Translations under genes and position numbers: made by a program
Shown here: positions 51,932-60,586 of the stretch, one piece after another
Layout of the letters: each line of letters begins with the position of its first letter
Position numbering within the stretch: the first letter of the stretch is position 1
Source of the DNA: Hymenobacter perfusus
Lineage (GTDB): Bacteria > Bacteroidota > Bacteroidia > Cytophagales > Hymenobacteraceae
Direction of reading: 5' to 3'
DNA: 64,000 bases
Assembly (NCBI RefSeq): GCF_003944765.1
Contig: NZ_RWIU01000004.1
Span: 62,001 to 126,000 of the forward strand
Notes under the pieces: model-generated
Database searches by the model: none
What the model was told of the DNA's origin: nothing
The model's input: only the letters and a program-made list of their open reading frames with translations

Positions 51932-52528
51932 ATGGCGCTGGTTCCCGTTCAGTTGCCCGCCGCTGAGCTGCTGTTCGACCCTGGTTTTCTCGGGCCGCAG
52001 GAAGCGGATGCCTTGCTGGCAGAACTAACTGCCACCATACCGTGGCGGCACGAACCCATCCGGTTATTCGGCAAGGAAGTGCTGCAGCCCCGCCTCACCG
52101 CCTGGTACGGCGACGCCGGTGCTACCTACCGCTACTCCGGGCTTACGCTGCAGCCGCTGCCCTGGCTGCTTGCGCTGCATGCGCTGCGCCAACGACTGGA
52201 AGCGGCCACTGGCAGCCGCTTCAATAGTGTGCTGCTCAACCTGTACCGCACCGGCCAGGACAGTATGGGCTACCACGCCGATGATGAGCCGGAACTGGGC
52301 CCTACGCCCGTTATTGCCTCCGTTACCCTGGGGGCCACGCGCACGTTCCGCCTGAAGCCCCGGTCTCACTTGCTGCCGCCGCCATCGGCCCTCAGCCTGT
52401 CGCTTACTTCCGGAAGTCTGCTGGTCATGCGCGGCCTTACCCAGCAAAACTGGCTGCATGCATTGCCCAAAACGGCCCGCCCCGTCGGCCCGCGCCTCAA
52501 CCTCACCTTTCGGTACATAAGAGGATAG
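51932..52528 (+). CDS. AlkB-family 2-oxoglutarate/Fe(II) dioxygenase
   Basis: A 198-residue ALKBH2-like enzyme that would remove alkyl groups from DNA bases oxidatively. Iron ligands are H115 and D117 (YHADDE) and H176 (WLHALPK); R188 and R194 in the RLNLTFR motif are the 2-oxoglutarate-binding arginines. The N-terminal part carries LFDPGFLGPQEADAL, the FGKEVLQPRLTAWYG nucleotide-recognition segment and LNLYRTGQDSMG. It is the last gene of the plus-strand run, and a long palindromic terminator follows four bases after the stop. Confidence 0.93.
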   Translation: MALVPVQLPAAELLFDPGFLGPQEADALLAELTATIPWRHEPIRLFGKEVLQPRLTAWYGDAGATYRYSGLTLQPLPWLLALHALRQRLEAATGSRFNSVLLNLYRTGQDSMGYHADDEPELGPTPVIASVTLGATRTFRLKPRSHLLPPPSALSLSLTSGSLLVMRGLTQQNWLHALPKTARPVGPRLNLTFRYIRG

Positions 52529-52531
52529 ATT

Positions 52532-52597
52532 ACTTACACTTCCTCTAAAAAGGCGCTGCAACAACTGTTGCAGCGCCTTTTTAGGGGAAGTGTAAGT
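52532..52597. terminator. Long palindromic terminator between the AlkB gene and a TonB receptor
   Basis: Nearly perfect arms of about 33 bases: ACTTACACTTCC, then a variable CT, then TAAAAAGGCGCTGCAACA, mirrored by TGTTGCAGCGCCTTTTTA and GGAAGTGTAAGT. The A/T runs inside the arms let it act in both directions. Confidence 0.88.
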
Positions 52598-52600
52598 ACG

Positions 52601-55369
52601 TTATTGCAAATCGAAGCGCAGGCCCAGGTAGGCGAGGCGGCCCACTTGCGGCCCCCCAAACACCTGCGTGTTGTTGGTATTGAACGCATTGGAAACCCCC
52701 GCCTGGAAAGTGGTGCCGACCTTAGGCAGCGTGTATCCCAGGTAAGCATCGGTGGTGCTGTAGTCCCGAATGGTGCCGGTAGCGAAGGGTATTTCCTGCA
52801 GGTGGCCCTGCACCCAGCGGTAGTTCACGGTGTAGCTCAGGTTGCCCACCTGGCCGTTGGCTCCCACGTTGTACTTGTGCTTGGGCGTGTTAAAGAACGT
52901 CTGGAAGCCCTCGGGCAGGTTGCTGCTGTCCAGCACGTTCAGCGAGTAGTTGCCAGTAATATTCAGCGCCTTGCGGAAGTAGTAGGTCAGGCCCGCCGTA
53001 ACGCCCTGGGTACGCACTTCCTGGTCGTTGTTGTAGTAGGCGTACAGCACGCGGGTGGGCTGGCTCTGGTTGGTGTAGGCCGTAGAGTAGCCGGCCGCCA
53101 GCTGCTGCGGCGTAGGACGCGAGCCGTCGGTGTTGCCCACAAACGTCTGGGCCCCGATGAAATCCTGGTACTGGCTGCGGTAGTAGCTCACGTCGGCGTA
53201 CACGTTGGGCAGCACGGCACCTTTGTAGCCAATTTCGGCGGTATTCACCTTTTCCAGCTGCAGCGGCGCAATAGTGTACTCGTAGGGTTGCAGGACGGAC
53301 GGGTTGCTCTGGGCCGCTGCCAGCAACTGCGGCGAGTTGAACAGGCTCAGGTTATAGCCCTGGAAGCCGTTGCCAACATTCCCAATTAGCAGCCCGGTCC
53401 GGATGTCGTTATAGAAATACTGCTCCGTTTGGGAAGGTGAGCGGAACGCCCGGCCGTAGCTGGCCCGGAAGTTATGCTGCTTGTTCTTGCCCACCGAGTA
53501 TACCGCCGACGCCCGGGGCGAAAATGCCGCCTTGAAGTTCTTGAACTCGTCCACGCGGCCGGCGAAGGCCAGCTTCAGGCGTTCCTCCAGCAGCGTCTGG
53601 GTGAGCTGGCCATAGGCGCCATACTCGTGGTTTTTGATGCGCTGGCCTTCCCGGTCCGAAAAGAGCAGACCATTGGAACCCAGCCGGTACTGGCGGTAGG
53701 CCGCGCCCACGGTTAGGTCAGTGCCACTTTCTGTGAGACGGAAGCTGCGCTGCCCGCTGATGTCGTGCAGGAAGGAGTTGAAGTACTGCTGCGCCCCTCG
53801 GCCAGGTTGCTTGTCGGCAATAATCTGCTCGCGCAGGGTGGCAAAGCGTGGGTCGGAAGTAGCCAGCTGGGTACGGTTGGCTGCCGTCTGGGCGGTAGCC
53901 AGGGCGGCGTCCACCGTCTGGCCGGCGCGCCGGGCCTGGCTGTACGCGGCGTTGTAGGTGCCGTAGAACTGCTGCGCGTAGCTCACGGTGCTGCCGTCGG
54001 AGATTGGGGAGCCCTGAATAAGGGTGCCCAACTGATTCAACTCATAGGAGCTGCCGGTAAAGTCTTCCGTGGTATAGGCCCGCAAAAAGCCCTTGCTGCT
54101 TTTCAGCTCGGCGCGGTACTGGTTCGAGCCGAGTCCTTTCACCCGGAAACGGCTGATGTTCTGGTACGTAGCGGTGCCTTCAGCATGCTTGGCCTCCACC
54201 GTCAGCTTCAGGTCGTCGCGCAGCAGATACGATACCGCACCCTGCACCCGGTACGAGGAGGTGCGGTTATCGTCATCAACCAGGTCCCGCTCCGAGAAGC
54301 CGGGCAGATAAGCGGTTTTGCCGTACAGCTCGGGGCTGGTACCGCCGGGTAGTTGTTGCTGCGGGTTGAACGTGTAGCTATTGTCGCCGTAGCGGTTCAC
54401 GGCATTGTAGCCCAGAGCCGAGCCGGCTGGGTTGGTCGAGCTGCGGGTTGCCTCCATATTGTCCGCAATCCAGTCGTTGGCCCGGAAGGCGCTGGCGTTG
54501 ATCTTGATGGCCAGTTTTTCCGTCAGCTTTTTGGCGTAGCGTACCTGTCCGTCCAGCAGGTTCCGCTCCCCGCCGCGCAGGCGTACGCTCAGACCTTCGT
54601 ACACGAACGGGTCTTTGGAATTGAACAGAATCACGCCGCTCAACGCGTTGGAACCATACAGGGCCGAAGCCGGCCCGTGAATGATTTCGATGCTCTCCAT
54701 ATCCAGCTCCGGAATTCCCACCAGGTTGCCGGGGCTCAGGTTCAGGGAAGGCAAGGCCGTATCCATGTAATCCACCAGCTGAATTACCCGTTCCGATTTG
54801 GCCGTGTTGAAGCCGCGCGTGCTCACGCTGGTAAACAGCATGGAGGCCGAGCTCACGTCCAGGCCTTTCAGCTGGCCCAGGCCGCTGAGGATTTCGGGGG
54901 TTGAGATGCGCTCAATCTGGCGCGTCGAGAGTTTCTCGATGGTAACCGGCGCGCGCAGGATGTTTTCCTCTACCCGCGAGGCCGATACCACCGTTTCATT
55001 CAGCAGCGTGGCGCTCGGGCTCAGGCCCACAGCAATGGTCAGCTCCGGCGTTTCCAGCTTGATTTCGCGGCTGTCGTAGCCCACGTAAGAAAACACCAGC
55101 GTTACCGGGCCGTTTTCAAAGTTGGCATCCAGCCGAAAATTGCCCTGCTGGTCGGTGCTGGTGCCCACAAAGGTACCTTTGATAAATACCGTAGCGCCGG
55201 GCAGGGCTTCGCCCTTGTCCGTGAGAACCTGACCGGCCAATGACCGTTCGACCGGATCCGGAGCAGTGGCGCGCATGTGCGCCGAGGCGGTGGTGGGTAG
55301 GGTAGTAGCGGAGGCGAGCTGCGGAAGAAGCAAAGCTGCCACTGCGGCCGACGAATAAAGATGGTGCAT
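52601..55369 (-). CDS. TonB-dependent receptor, copy A
   Basis: A 922-residue outer-membrane receptor. A signal peptide (about 1-22) is followed by a carboxypeptidase-regulatory-like domain (about 43-125, LAGQVLTDKGEALPGATVFIKG), a plug domain (about 130-250, with ISTPEILSGLGQLKGLDV and MESIEIIHGPASALYGSNALSGVI) and a long beta-barrel ending in YLGLRFDLQ. The TonB box is not obvious. It is a close relative of the receptor at 55634-58258, in tandem. No SusD partner is present, so it is probably not a SusC-type glycan receptor. The ligand is unknown. Confidence 0.93.
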   Translation of the reverse strand: MHHLYSSAAVAALLLPQLASATTLPTTASAHMRATAPDPVERSLAGQVLTDKGEALPGATVFIKGTFVGTSTDQQGNFRLDANFENGPVTLVFSYVGYDSREIKLETPELTIAVGLSPSATLLNETVVSASRVEENILRAPVTIEKLSTRQIERISTPEILSGLGQLKGLDVSSASMLFTSVSTRGFNTAKSERVIQLVDYMDTALPSLNLSPGNLVGIPELDMESIEIIHGPASALYGSNALSGVILFNSKDPFVYEGLSVRLRGGERNLLDGQVRYAKKLTEKLAIKINASAFRANDWIADNMEATRSSTNPAGSALGYNAVNRYGDNSYTFNPQQQLPGGTSPELYGKTAYLPGFSERDLVDDDNRTSSYRVQGAVSYLLRDDLKLTVEAKHAEGTATYQNISRFRVKGLGSNQYRAELKSSKGFLRAYTTEDFTGSSYELNQLGTLIQGSPISDGSTVSYAQQFYGTYNAAYSQARRAGQTVDAALATAQTAANRTQLATSDPRFATLREQIIADKQPGRGAQQYFNSFLHDISGQRSFRLTESGTDLTVGAAYRQYRLGSNGLLFSDREGQRIKNHEYGAYGQLTQTLLEERLKLAFAGRVDEFKNFKAAFSPRASAVYSVGKNKQHNFRASYGRAFRSPSQTEQYFYNDIRTGLLIGNVGNGFQGYNLSLFNSPQLLAAAQSNPSVLQPYEYTIAPLQLEKVNTAEIGYKGAVLPNVYADVSYYRSQYQDFIGAQTFVGNTDGSRPTPQQLAAGYSTAYTNQSQPTRVLYAYYNNDQEVRTQGVTAGLTYYFRKALNITGNYSLNVLDSSNLPEGFQTFFNTPKHKYNVGANGQVGNLSYTVNYRWVQGHLQEIPFATGTIRDYSTTDAYLGYTLPKVGTTFQAGVSNAFNTNNTQVFGGPQVGRLAYLGLRFDLQ

Positions 55370-55404
55370 GAATGAGAACTACCAGGTGTGTGCTAAAAGG
55401 GCTG

Positions 55405-55412
55405 CAAACCTA
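55405..55412 (-). promoter_or_regulatory. -7 box TAGGTTTG before the receptor gene
   Basis: A perfect TAnnTTTG on the minus strand, 35 bases before the ATG at 55369. No -33 TTTG is at the right distance. Confidence 0.5.
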
Positions 55413-55506
55413 CCCCGCACGCTAATATGTGTATAGCACTTTTCGCTGAGTGTTGTAGAAACATAGCTGAACAGGTTCTTTAAATGGGTCAAAAAGATAT
55501 CTTGTT

Positions 55507-55540
55507 TTCCCAATATTAGATAGTTTTCTATTATTGGGAA
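55507..55540. promoter_or_regulatory. AT-rich inverted repeat upstream of the receptor gene
   Basis: TTCCCAATA and TATTGGGAA-type arms (TTCCCAATATTAGATAG, then TTTT, then CTATTATTGGGAA) form an imperfect palindrome in the 264-base spacer, about 95 bases upstream of the -7 box. It may be an operator or a hairpin; its role is unknown. Confidence 0.45.
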
Positions 55541-55568
55541 GTAAGGTTGTACGGCATGCGGTGATAAC

Positions 55569-55605
55569 GCAAAAAGGCCCTTTCCGGTGAGGAAAGGGCC
55601 TTTGC
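55569..55605 (-). terminator. Terminator after the second TonB receptor gene
   Basis: On the minus strand GCAAAGGCCCTTTCC pairs with GGAAAGGGCCTTTTTGC around TCACC. It lies 29 bases past the stop at 55634 and separates the two receptor genes. Confidence 0.85.
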
Positions 55606-55633
55606 AGAAGTAATGCAGTTTGGTGAAATCAGC

Positions 55634-58258
55634 CTATTTTACGTCCAGCTGCAAGCCCACGTAAACCAGACGCCCGATCTGCGGACCACCATACACCTGA
55701 ATGTTGGTGGCGTTGAACAGGTTGGATGCACCCGCCTGCAGAATAGCACCCAGCTTCGTGAAGTTGTAGCCCAGGTAGGCGTCCGTAGAGCTGTAGTCAG
55801 CGAGCTGACCTACTGCGAAGGGCAGGCCATACTCATGGCCCTGCGCCCAGCGGTAGTTCACGGCGTAGCTCACATGGGTGAGTACCGTACCATTGGCCCC
55901 GATGTTGTACTTGTGCTTAGGCGTGTTGAAGTACGTCTGGAACTCGGCATCCTGCACGTCGCTGCGGTCCTGAATGTTCAGGGTATAGTTGGCAGCCAGG
56001 TTCAGGAACGGGGCAAAGGCGTAGTTCAGGCCCAGGGCCGCGCCCTGGGTGCGTACTTCCTGGTCGGCGTTGGTCCACACCTGCAACAGGCGGCCACTGG
56101 TAACACTGGCGGGCCGGCTGCCATCGGCGTTGCCCACGAAGCGCTGGGCTCCAATGAAGTCGTTGTAATAGTTGCGGTAGTAGTTCACGTCCACGGCCAC
56201 TTTCTCGCCCAGGGCGCCCTTATAGCCGATTTCGTACGTGCTCAGGCGTTCCAGCTTCAAGGCGGCCACGTCAATAGCCTGGCCGGTGATGATGCTGTAG
56301 CCCTGGTAGCCATTATCCACATTGCCTTTTAGCAGTACCTGGCCCAGGTCGAGGTTGATGTACTGATCAAGCTGCGTAGGCGAGCGGAAGGCGCGGCCGT
56401 AGCTGGCCCGGAAGTTATGCTGGCGCTTGTCGCCGGCCGAGTATACAGCCGAAGCCCGGGGCGAAAACGACGGGTTGAAGTTCTTGAAGTCGTCAATCCG
56501 GCCGGCTAGGGCTAGGCGAAGCCGCTCCTCGAATAGCTTCTTGGTCAGCTGCGCGTAGCCGCCTACCTCATGGTTCTGAATCCGGCCGTCGTTGTCGGAG
56601 TACAGGTTGCCATTCGAGCCCAGCCGGAACTTACGATACGCCCCGCCCACAATCAGGTCGGAGGTTTCGCTCAGCTTGAAGTTATACTGCGCGTTGCCTT
56701 CGTTCAGCAGGGAGCTGGGGTTGAGGCGGGCACCGCGGCCCGGAGTAGCATCGTTAATGATAGTGCTCCGCAGGTTGCGGAACGTACCGCTGTTCGGGTC
56801 AAGCTGGAACTGGCTGGCGGCATTCTGGGCCGTTACCTGGGCCTGCGCATCGGTCTGGCCCAGCTGCCGGGCGCCGCCGTATGTGGTCAGGTAGGTGTTG
56901 AAATACTGCTGTGCGTACGTTGTGCCGCCGCCGGTAGCAATGGGCGAGGTCTGGATGAAGGCACCCAGGAAGTTCAGGTCATAGGATTTGTTGCCATAGT
57001 CCTGAATCGACTGGCCGCGCACGAACCACCGCTCCCCTTTAATTTCACCATGATACTGGTTGGTGCCGAAATCTTTGAAGCGGTAGCGACTGGAGCTTTG
57101 GTAGCTGGCCGTGCCCCGGTTGTAGTTGACCCCTACCGTCATCTTGATGGAGCTGGTCAGCAGGTACGAGAGCGAAGGATGGATCTTCAGCGACTTGGCT
57201 TTGTTGTCGTCACCGATCAGCGTTTTCTCGTCGAAACCTGGCATGAACAGCGTTTTGCCCCGTAGGTCGGCAATTGGGTAGTTAGCGGGCACCGTAAAGG
57301 GTACGTCGCCGTAGCGGTTCACGGCCTCGTAGCCCAGGGTAGAGCCCTCGGCATTGTTGCGGCGCTCTACCTGCGTGCTGGTAGCCGAATAGTTCTGGGC
57401 CAGCCAGTCGTCGGCCGTGAGGTAAGCTCCCGTGATTTTGAACGCGAACTTGTCCCCGATTTTCTGGGCGTAGCGCAGCTGGCCGTCGAAGAAGCTCCGC
57501 TCGCCGCCGCGTACCCGCAACGTCAGGCCTTCGTTGATGAAGGCATCCTTGGAGTTTTGCAGTAATACCCCGTTAAAGGCGTTGGCACCGTACAGAGCCG
57601 AGGCTGGTCCGTGAATGATTTCGATGCTTTCAATATCCAGCTCGGGCAGTCCGGTCAGGTTGCCGGCATTCACGTTCAGGCTCGGCGACTGAGTATCGAA
57701 GTAATCGGTCAGCTGAATCAGTCGCTCCGATTTGGCCGAGTTGAAGCCGCGCGTGCTCAGCGAGTTCAACAACATGCTGGAACTGTTCACGTCAATACCT
57801 TTGAACTGATTCAGGCCCACCTGCACGTCGGGCGGGGGCAGGCGCAACACCTGCTGCGAGGTCACCTTCTCTACCGTTACCGGGGCTTGCAGAATGCCTT
57901 CCTCTACCCGGGACGCCGAGGCAATTACCTCAGTGGTCAGCGTCGGGTTGATTTTGAGCTGCACTTTCACCACGTTGTCGGGCTGGCTCAGCGTCACGTC
58001 GCGGCTCTCATAGCCCACAAAGGACACCGACAGCACTACCGGACCCTCGCTGAAGTCGGCCCGCAGGCTAAACTTGCCGTCACGGTCGGTGCTGGTACCA
58101 ATGAACGTACCCCGGATAAAAATTGTGGCCCCGGGCATTGGCTCGCCACTTTCGGCCTGCACAATACCGGCTACCGCGCTCAGGTCCTGCGCCTGGCCGG
58201 AAATTGCCTGGCAAAACAGCAGCAGGAAAAAGAGCAGAAAACTGTAATGTTTTCTCAT
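55634..58258 (-). CDS. TonB-dependent receptor, copy B
   Basis: An 874-residue outer-membrane receptor with a signal peptide (about 1-23), a carboxypeptidase-regulatory-like domain (about 27-110, VAGIVQAESGEPMPGATIFIRG), a plug (about 115-240, with DVQVGLNQFKGIDV and IESIEIIHGPASALYGANAFNGVL) and a barrel ending GLQLDVK. It matches copy A along its length, for example in AEYKGALGEKVAVDVNYYRNYYNDFIGAQ-type barrel strands. No SusD gene is nearby. The ligand is unknown. Its own terminator suggests it is not in an operon with copy A. Confidence 0.93.
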   Translation of the reverse strand: MRKHYSFLLFFLLLFCQAISGQAQDLSAVAGIVQAESGEPMPGATIFIRGTFIGTSTDRDGKFSLRADFSEGPVVLSVSFVGYESRDVTLSQPDNVVKVQLKINPTLTTEVIASASRVEEGILQAPVTVEKVTSQQVLRLPPPDVQVGLNQFKGIDVNSSSMLLNSLSTRGFNSAKSERLIQLTDYFDTQSPSLNVNAGNLTGLPELDIESIEIIHGPASALYGANAFNGVLLQNSKDAFINEGLTLRVRGGERSFFDGQLRYAQKIGDKFAFKITGAYLTADDWLAQNYSATSTQVERRNNAEGSTLGYEAVNRYGDVPFTVPANYPIADLRGKTLFMPGFDEKTLIGDDNKAKSLKIHPSLSYLLTSSIKMTVGVNYNRGTASYQSSSRYRFKDFGTNQYHGEIKGERWFVRGQSIQDYGNKSYDLNFLGAFIQTSPIATGGGTTYAQQYFNTYLTTYGGARQLGQTDAQAQVTAQNAASQFQLDPNSGTFRNLRSTIINDATPGRGARLNPSSLLNEGNAQYNFKLSETSDLIVGGAYRKFRLGSNGNLYSDNDGRIQNHEVGGYAQLTKKLFEERLRLALAGRIDDFKNFNPSFSPRASAVYSAGDKRQHNFRASYGRAFRSPTQLDQYINLDLGQVLLKGNVDNGYQGYSIITGQAIDVAALKLERLSTYEIGYKGALGEKVAVDVNYYRNYYNDFIGAQRFVGNADGSRPASVTSGRLLQVWTNADQEVRTQGAALGLNYAFAPFLNLAANYTLNIQDRSDVQDAEFQTYFNTPKHKYNIGANGTVLTHVSYAVNYRWAQGHEYGLPFAVGQLADYSSTDAYLGYNFTKLGAILQAGASNLFNATNIQVYGGPQIGRLVYVGLQLDVK

Positions 58259-58891
58259 ACTGGAAAAATTGCAAAAAATGAAAAAGGTCCCTATTTGTCA
58301 GAAAGGGCTACAAATATATAGTAGGTATGCCGAATAACCTACTTTTAAGGTCTTGGTAATCATTCGTTTGGATGGGTTGCTTAATTGTATTTACCGGGGA
58401 TTATAGAGGCCTGTTAAGAAGATTGAGCTGTCAGCGTGCAGTCTTTTCAGTAGCGTATATCCATGGGCCCATAGAGTAAAGGGCAGTTTTCGTCACCCAG
58501 GACATAGCCACCGAACCGGAATAGAGTGGACGGAACGCCGGTTTCAGTATTATCGGGTCGGTATCCCTGCAACGGCCGTTGATTGCACGGAAGCGGGAGA
58601 TTCAGTAGCCGGATGCACCGCCCTTGCCGCTGGCGGTAACGGCTGCGCCTGTGCGCGAAAGCAGTGGTAGTAGAAGGTGTAAAGAGGTACATGAGGAATA
58701 ATTATTGAGTTAACACAATCATTTAATAATCCAAAGTAAGCCAGGGTAGTTATACTAAACAGGGCCGTCCCGACTAACCGGGGGAATTGTGCCGTTCAAC
58801 AGATGTTTTTACTCGGTTAACTGAACCCGTCAGAATCATTTACATTCGCCGTTTCTACCCGCGCTTTCTTTCCACCTCAGCCGCTGTGCTC
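58259..58891. other. Intergenic region between receptor copy B and kynurenine monooxygenase gene
   Basis: 633 bases. A TATATTTG -7 box for the receptor lies at 58311-58318 and a TACATTCG box at 58841-58848 precedes the monooxygenase. An 81-codon minus-strand frame at 58447-58692 has no recognisable domain and was not accepted. The rest is AT-rich without visible structure. Confidence 0.55.
58311..58318 (-). promoter_or_regulatory. -7 box TATATTTG before receptor copy B
   Basis: A perfect TAnnTTTG on the minus strand, 52 bases before the ATG at 58258. The surrounding sequence is AT-rich. Confidence 0.6.
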
Positions 58892-60271
58892 ATGGCCGAC
58901 GTTCGTACCCGCCCCTCCACTCCTGAAACGCTCACTATTATGGGCGGCGGCCTGGTCGGCTCTCTGCTCTCCCTGTATCTGGCGCGGCACGGGCACGCAG
59001 TGGAAGTGTTTGAGCGCCGGCCTGATATCCGGGGAACCGACCCGGTTGAAGCCCGGTCCATTAACCTGGCATTGTCGGACCGGGGCTGGCGGGCGCTGGA
59101 GGGCGTAGGTATTGCGGAGGCGGTGCGGGAAGTGGCCATTGCCATGCACGGCCGCGTGATGCACGATGTGCAGGGCAATCTTACGGTGCAGCCCTACGGA
59201 CAGGCCGGACAATCTATCTACTCGGTTTCCCGGGCTGGTCTCAACCGCCGGATGCTGGATCTGGTGGAGCAGGAGCCGGCCATTAAGCTGTTTTTCAATC
59301 AGCAGTGCCGCCGCGTCGACCTCAGGAAGCAGGAGCTGGAAATGCTGGATACGGCCACCCAGCAAAGCCGGGTGGTGTCGTACCAGCGGCTGTTTGGGGT
59401 GGATGGGGCGTACTCGGCGGTGCGCGGGGCCATGCAGCGCACTGACCGGTTCAACTACTCCCAGCAGTACCTGGACTACGGTTACAAGGAACTAACCATT
59501 GCGGCTGCCCCGGGCGGCGAGTGGCCTATTGAGAAACACGCACTGCACATCTGGCCGCGCGGCCAGTACATGATGATTGCGCTGCCCAACCTCGACGGCT
59601 CGTTCAACTGCACCCTGTTTTTTCCCTACGAAGGCCCGGCCTCCTTTGCGGCCCTGCAAACCCCGGACCAGGTGCGGGAGTTCTTCACGGCAGTATTTCC
59701 GGATGCCGTACCGCTGATGCCAGAGCTGGAAACGGAGTTTTTTGAGAATCCGACCAGCTCTTTGGTAACAGTACGCTGCTTTCCGTGGGCCCACCAGGAC
59801 GAGGTGCTGCTGCTGGGCGACGCCGCCCACGCCATTGTGCCGTTTTATGGGCAGGGCATGAATGCGGGCTTCGAGGACTGCACGGTGCTGAATGAGCTAC
59901 TGGCCCGGCACGGTCACGACTGGGCCGCCATCTTCCAGGAATTCGAGGATTCCCGCAAGCCCAATGCCGATGCCATGGCTGACCTGGCGGTGTACAATTT
60001 CGAGGAGATGCGCGACCGGGTGGCCGACCCCCGCTTTCTGCTGCAGAAGAAGATTGAGAGTCAGATTTCTGCCCAATACCCGCACAAATGGCTGCCGTTG
60101 TACTCGCAGGTTACGTTTTCCAGCCTGCCTTACGCGGAAGCCTGGGCCAATGGGCAGGCCCAGGAACGTATTATGCAGCGCCTCATGCCGCACATTCAGA
60201 CGGAGGCCGACTACCAACGGCCGGAAGTGCAGCAGCTGGTGGCCGAAGAAATGGCCCGCCGGCCCGGCTGA
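58892..60271 (+). CDS. Kynurenine 3-monooxygenase
   Basis: A 459-residue FAD-dependent aromatic hydroxylase making 3-hydroxykynurenine from kynurenine. The FAD motif GGGLVGSLLSLYLARHGH, VFERRPDIRG, ARSINLALSDRGW (KMO-type) and LFGVDGAYSAVRGAMQ are followed by PNLDGSFNCTLFFPYEG and the second FAD motif GDAAHAIVPFYGQGMNAGFED. The C-terminal part (about 380-459) would dock at the membrane but has no strong span. The start at 58892 (MADVRTRPS) is chosen; the upstream extension would cover the likely promoter box. It stands apart from the other kynurenine genes by about 6 kb. Confidence 0.96.
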   Translation: MADVRTRPSTPETLTIMGGGLVGSLLSLYLARHGHAVEVFERRPDIRGTDPVEARSINLALSDRGWRALEGVGIAEAVREVAIAMHGRVMHDVQGNLTVQPYGQAGQSIYSVSRAGLNRRMLDLVEQEPAIKLFFNQQCRRVDLRKQELEMLDTATQQSRVVSYQRLFGVDGAYSAVRGAMQRTDRFNYSQQYLDYGYKELTIAAAPGGEWPIEKHALHIWPRGQYMMIALPNLDGSFNCTLFFPYEGPASFAALQTPDQVREFFTAVFPDAVPLMPELETEFFENPTSSLVTVRCFPWAHQDEVLLLGDAAHAIVPFYGQGMNAGFEDCTVLNELLARHGHDWAAIFQEFEDSRKPNADAMADLAVYNFEEMRDRVADPRFLLQKKIESQISAQYPHKWLPLYSQVTFSSLPYAEAWANGQAQERIMQRLMPHIQTEADYQRPEVQQLVAEEMARRPG

Positions 60272-60586
60272 TTTGTTGAACAGTAGCCGAAAGGCGGGGC
60301 TACAAAATAGTTTTTGCCTCCCCAAATCTGGAAAAGAGCGGGAAGCGTACACCCCTAGAGCGCAGACAATCCATGTAACAGGCCAAACGGAATCATTCTA
60401 TTTTTCCAGAAATGAGAAGTCCTGATTAGCCGCCTAGAATTAACTTGATTGCCACATCAACGCAGAGTAGCTTAGCTACCCCATGACCTGTTGATATTGC
60501 TGCCTGAATCCTGTTTTTCTGTTGATAAACCGGTGTTTTGCTAAAATGTCAGTACGTTGCCTCACCGCTTCCTTTCTCGTTCTGCT
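60272..60586. other. Intergenic region before the response regulator
   Basis: 315 bases without a recognised gene, promoter or structured element. TTTTG at 60536-60540 and TACGTTGC at 60552-60559 resemble promoter parts but their spacing is too short. Confidence 0.5.

Noticed and set aside
55634..58258. SusC/SusD-type glycan utilisation pair
   Set aside because: No SusD-like lipoprotein or glycoside hydrolase is adjacent, and the receptors lack typical SusC context.
58447..58692. An 81-codon minus-strand frame in the spacer before the kynurenine monooxygenase gene
   Set aside because: No recognisable domain, no promoter box and unremarkable composition. It may be real, but there is nothing to support it.
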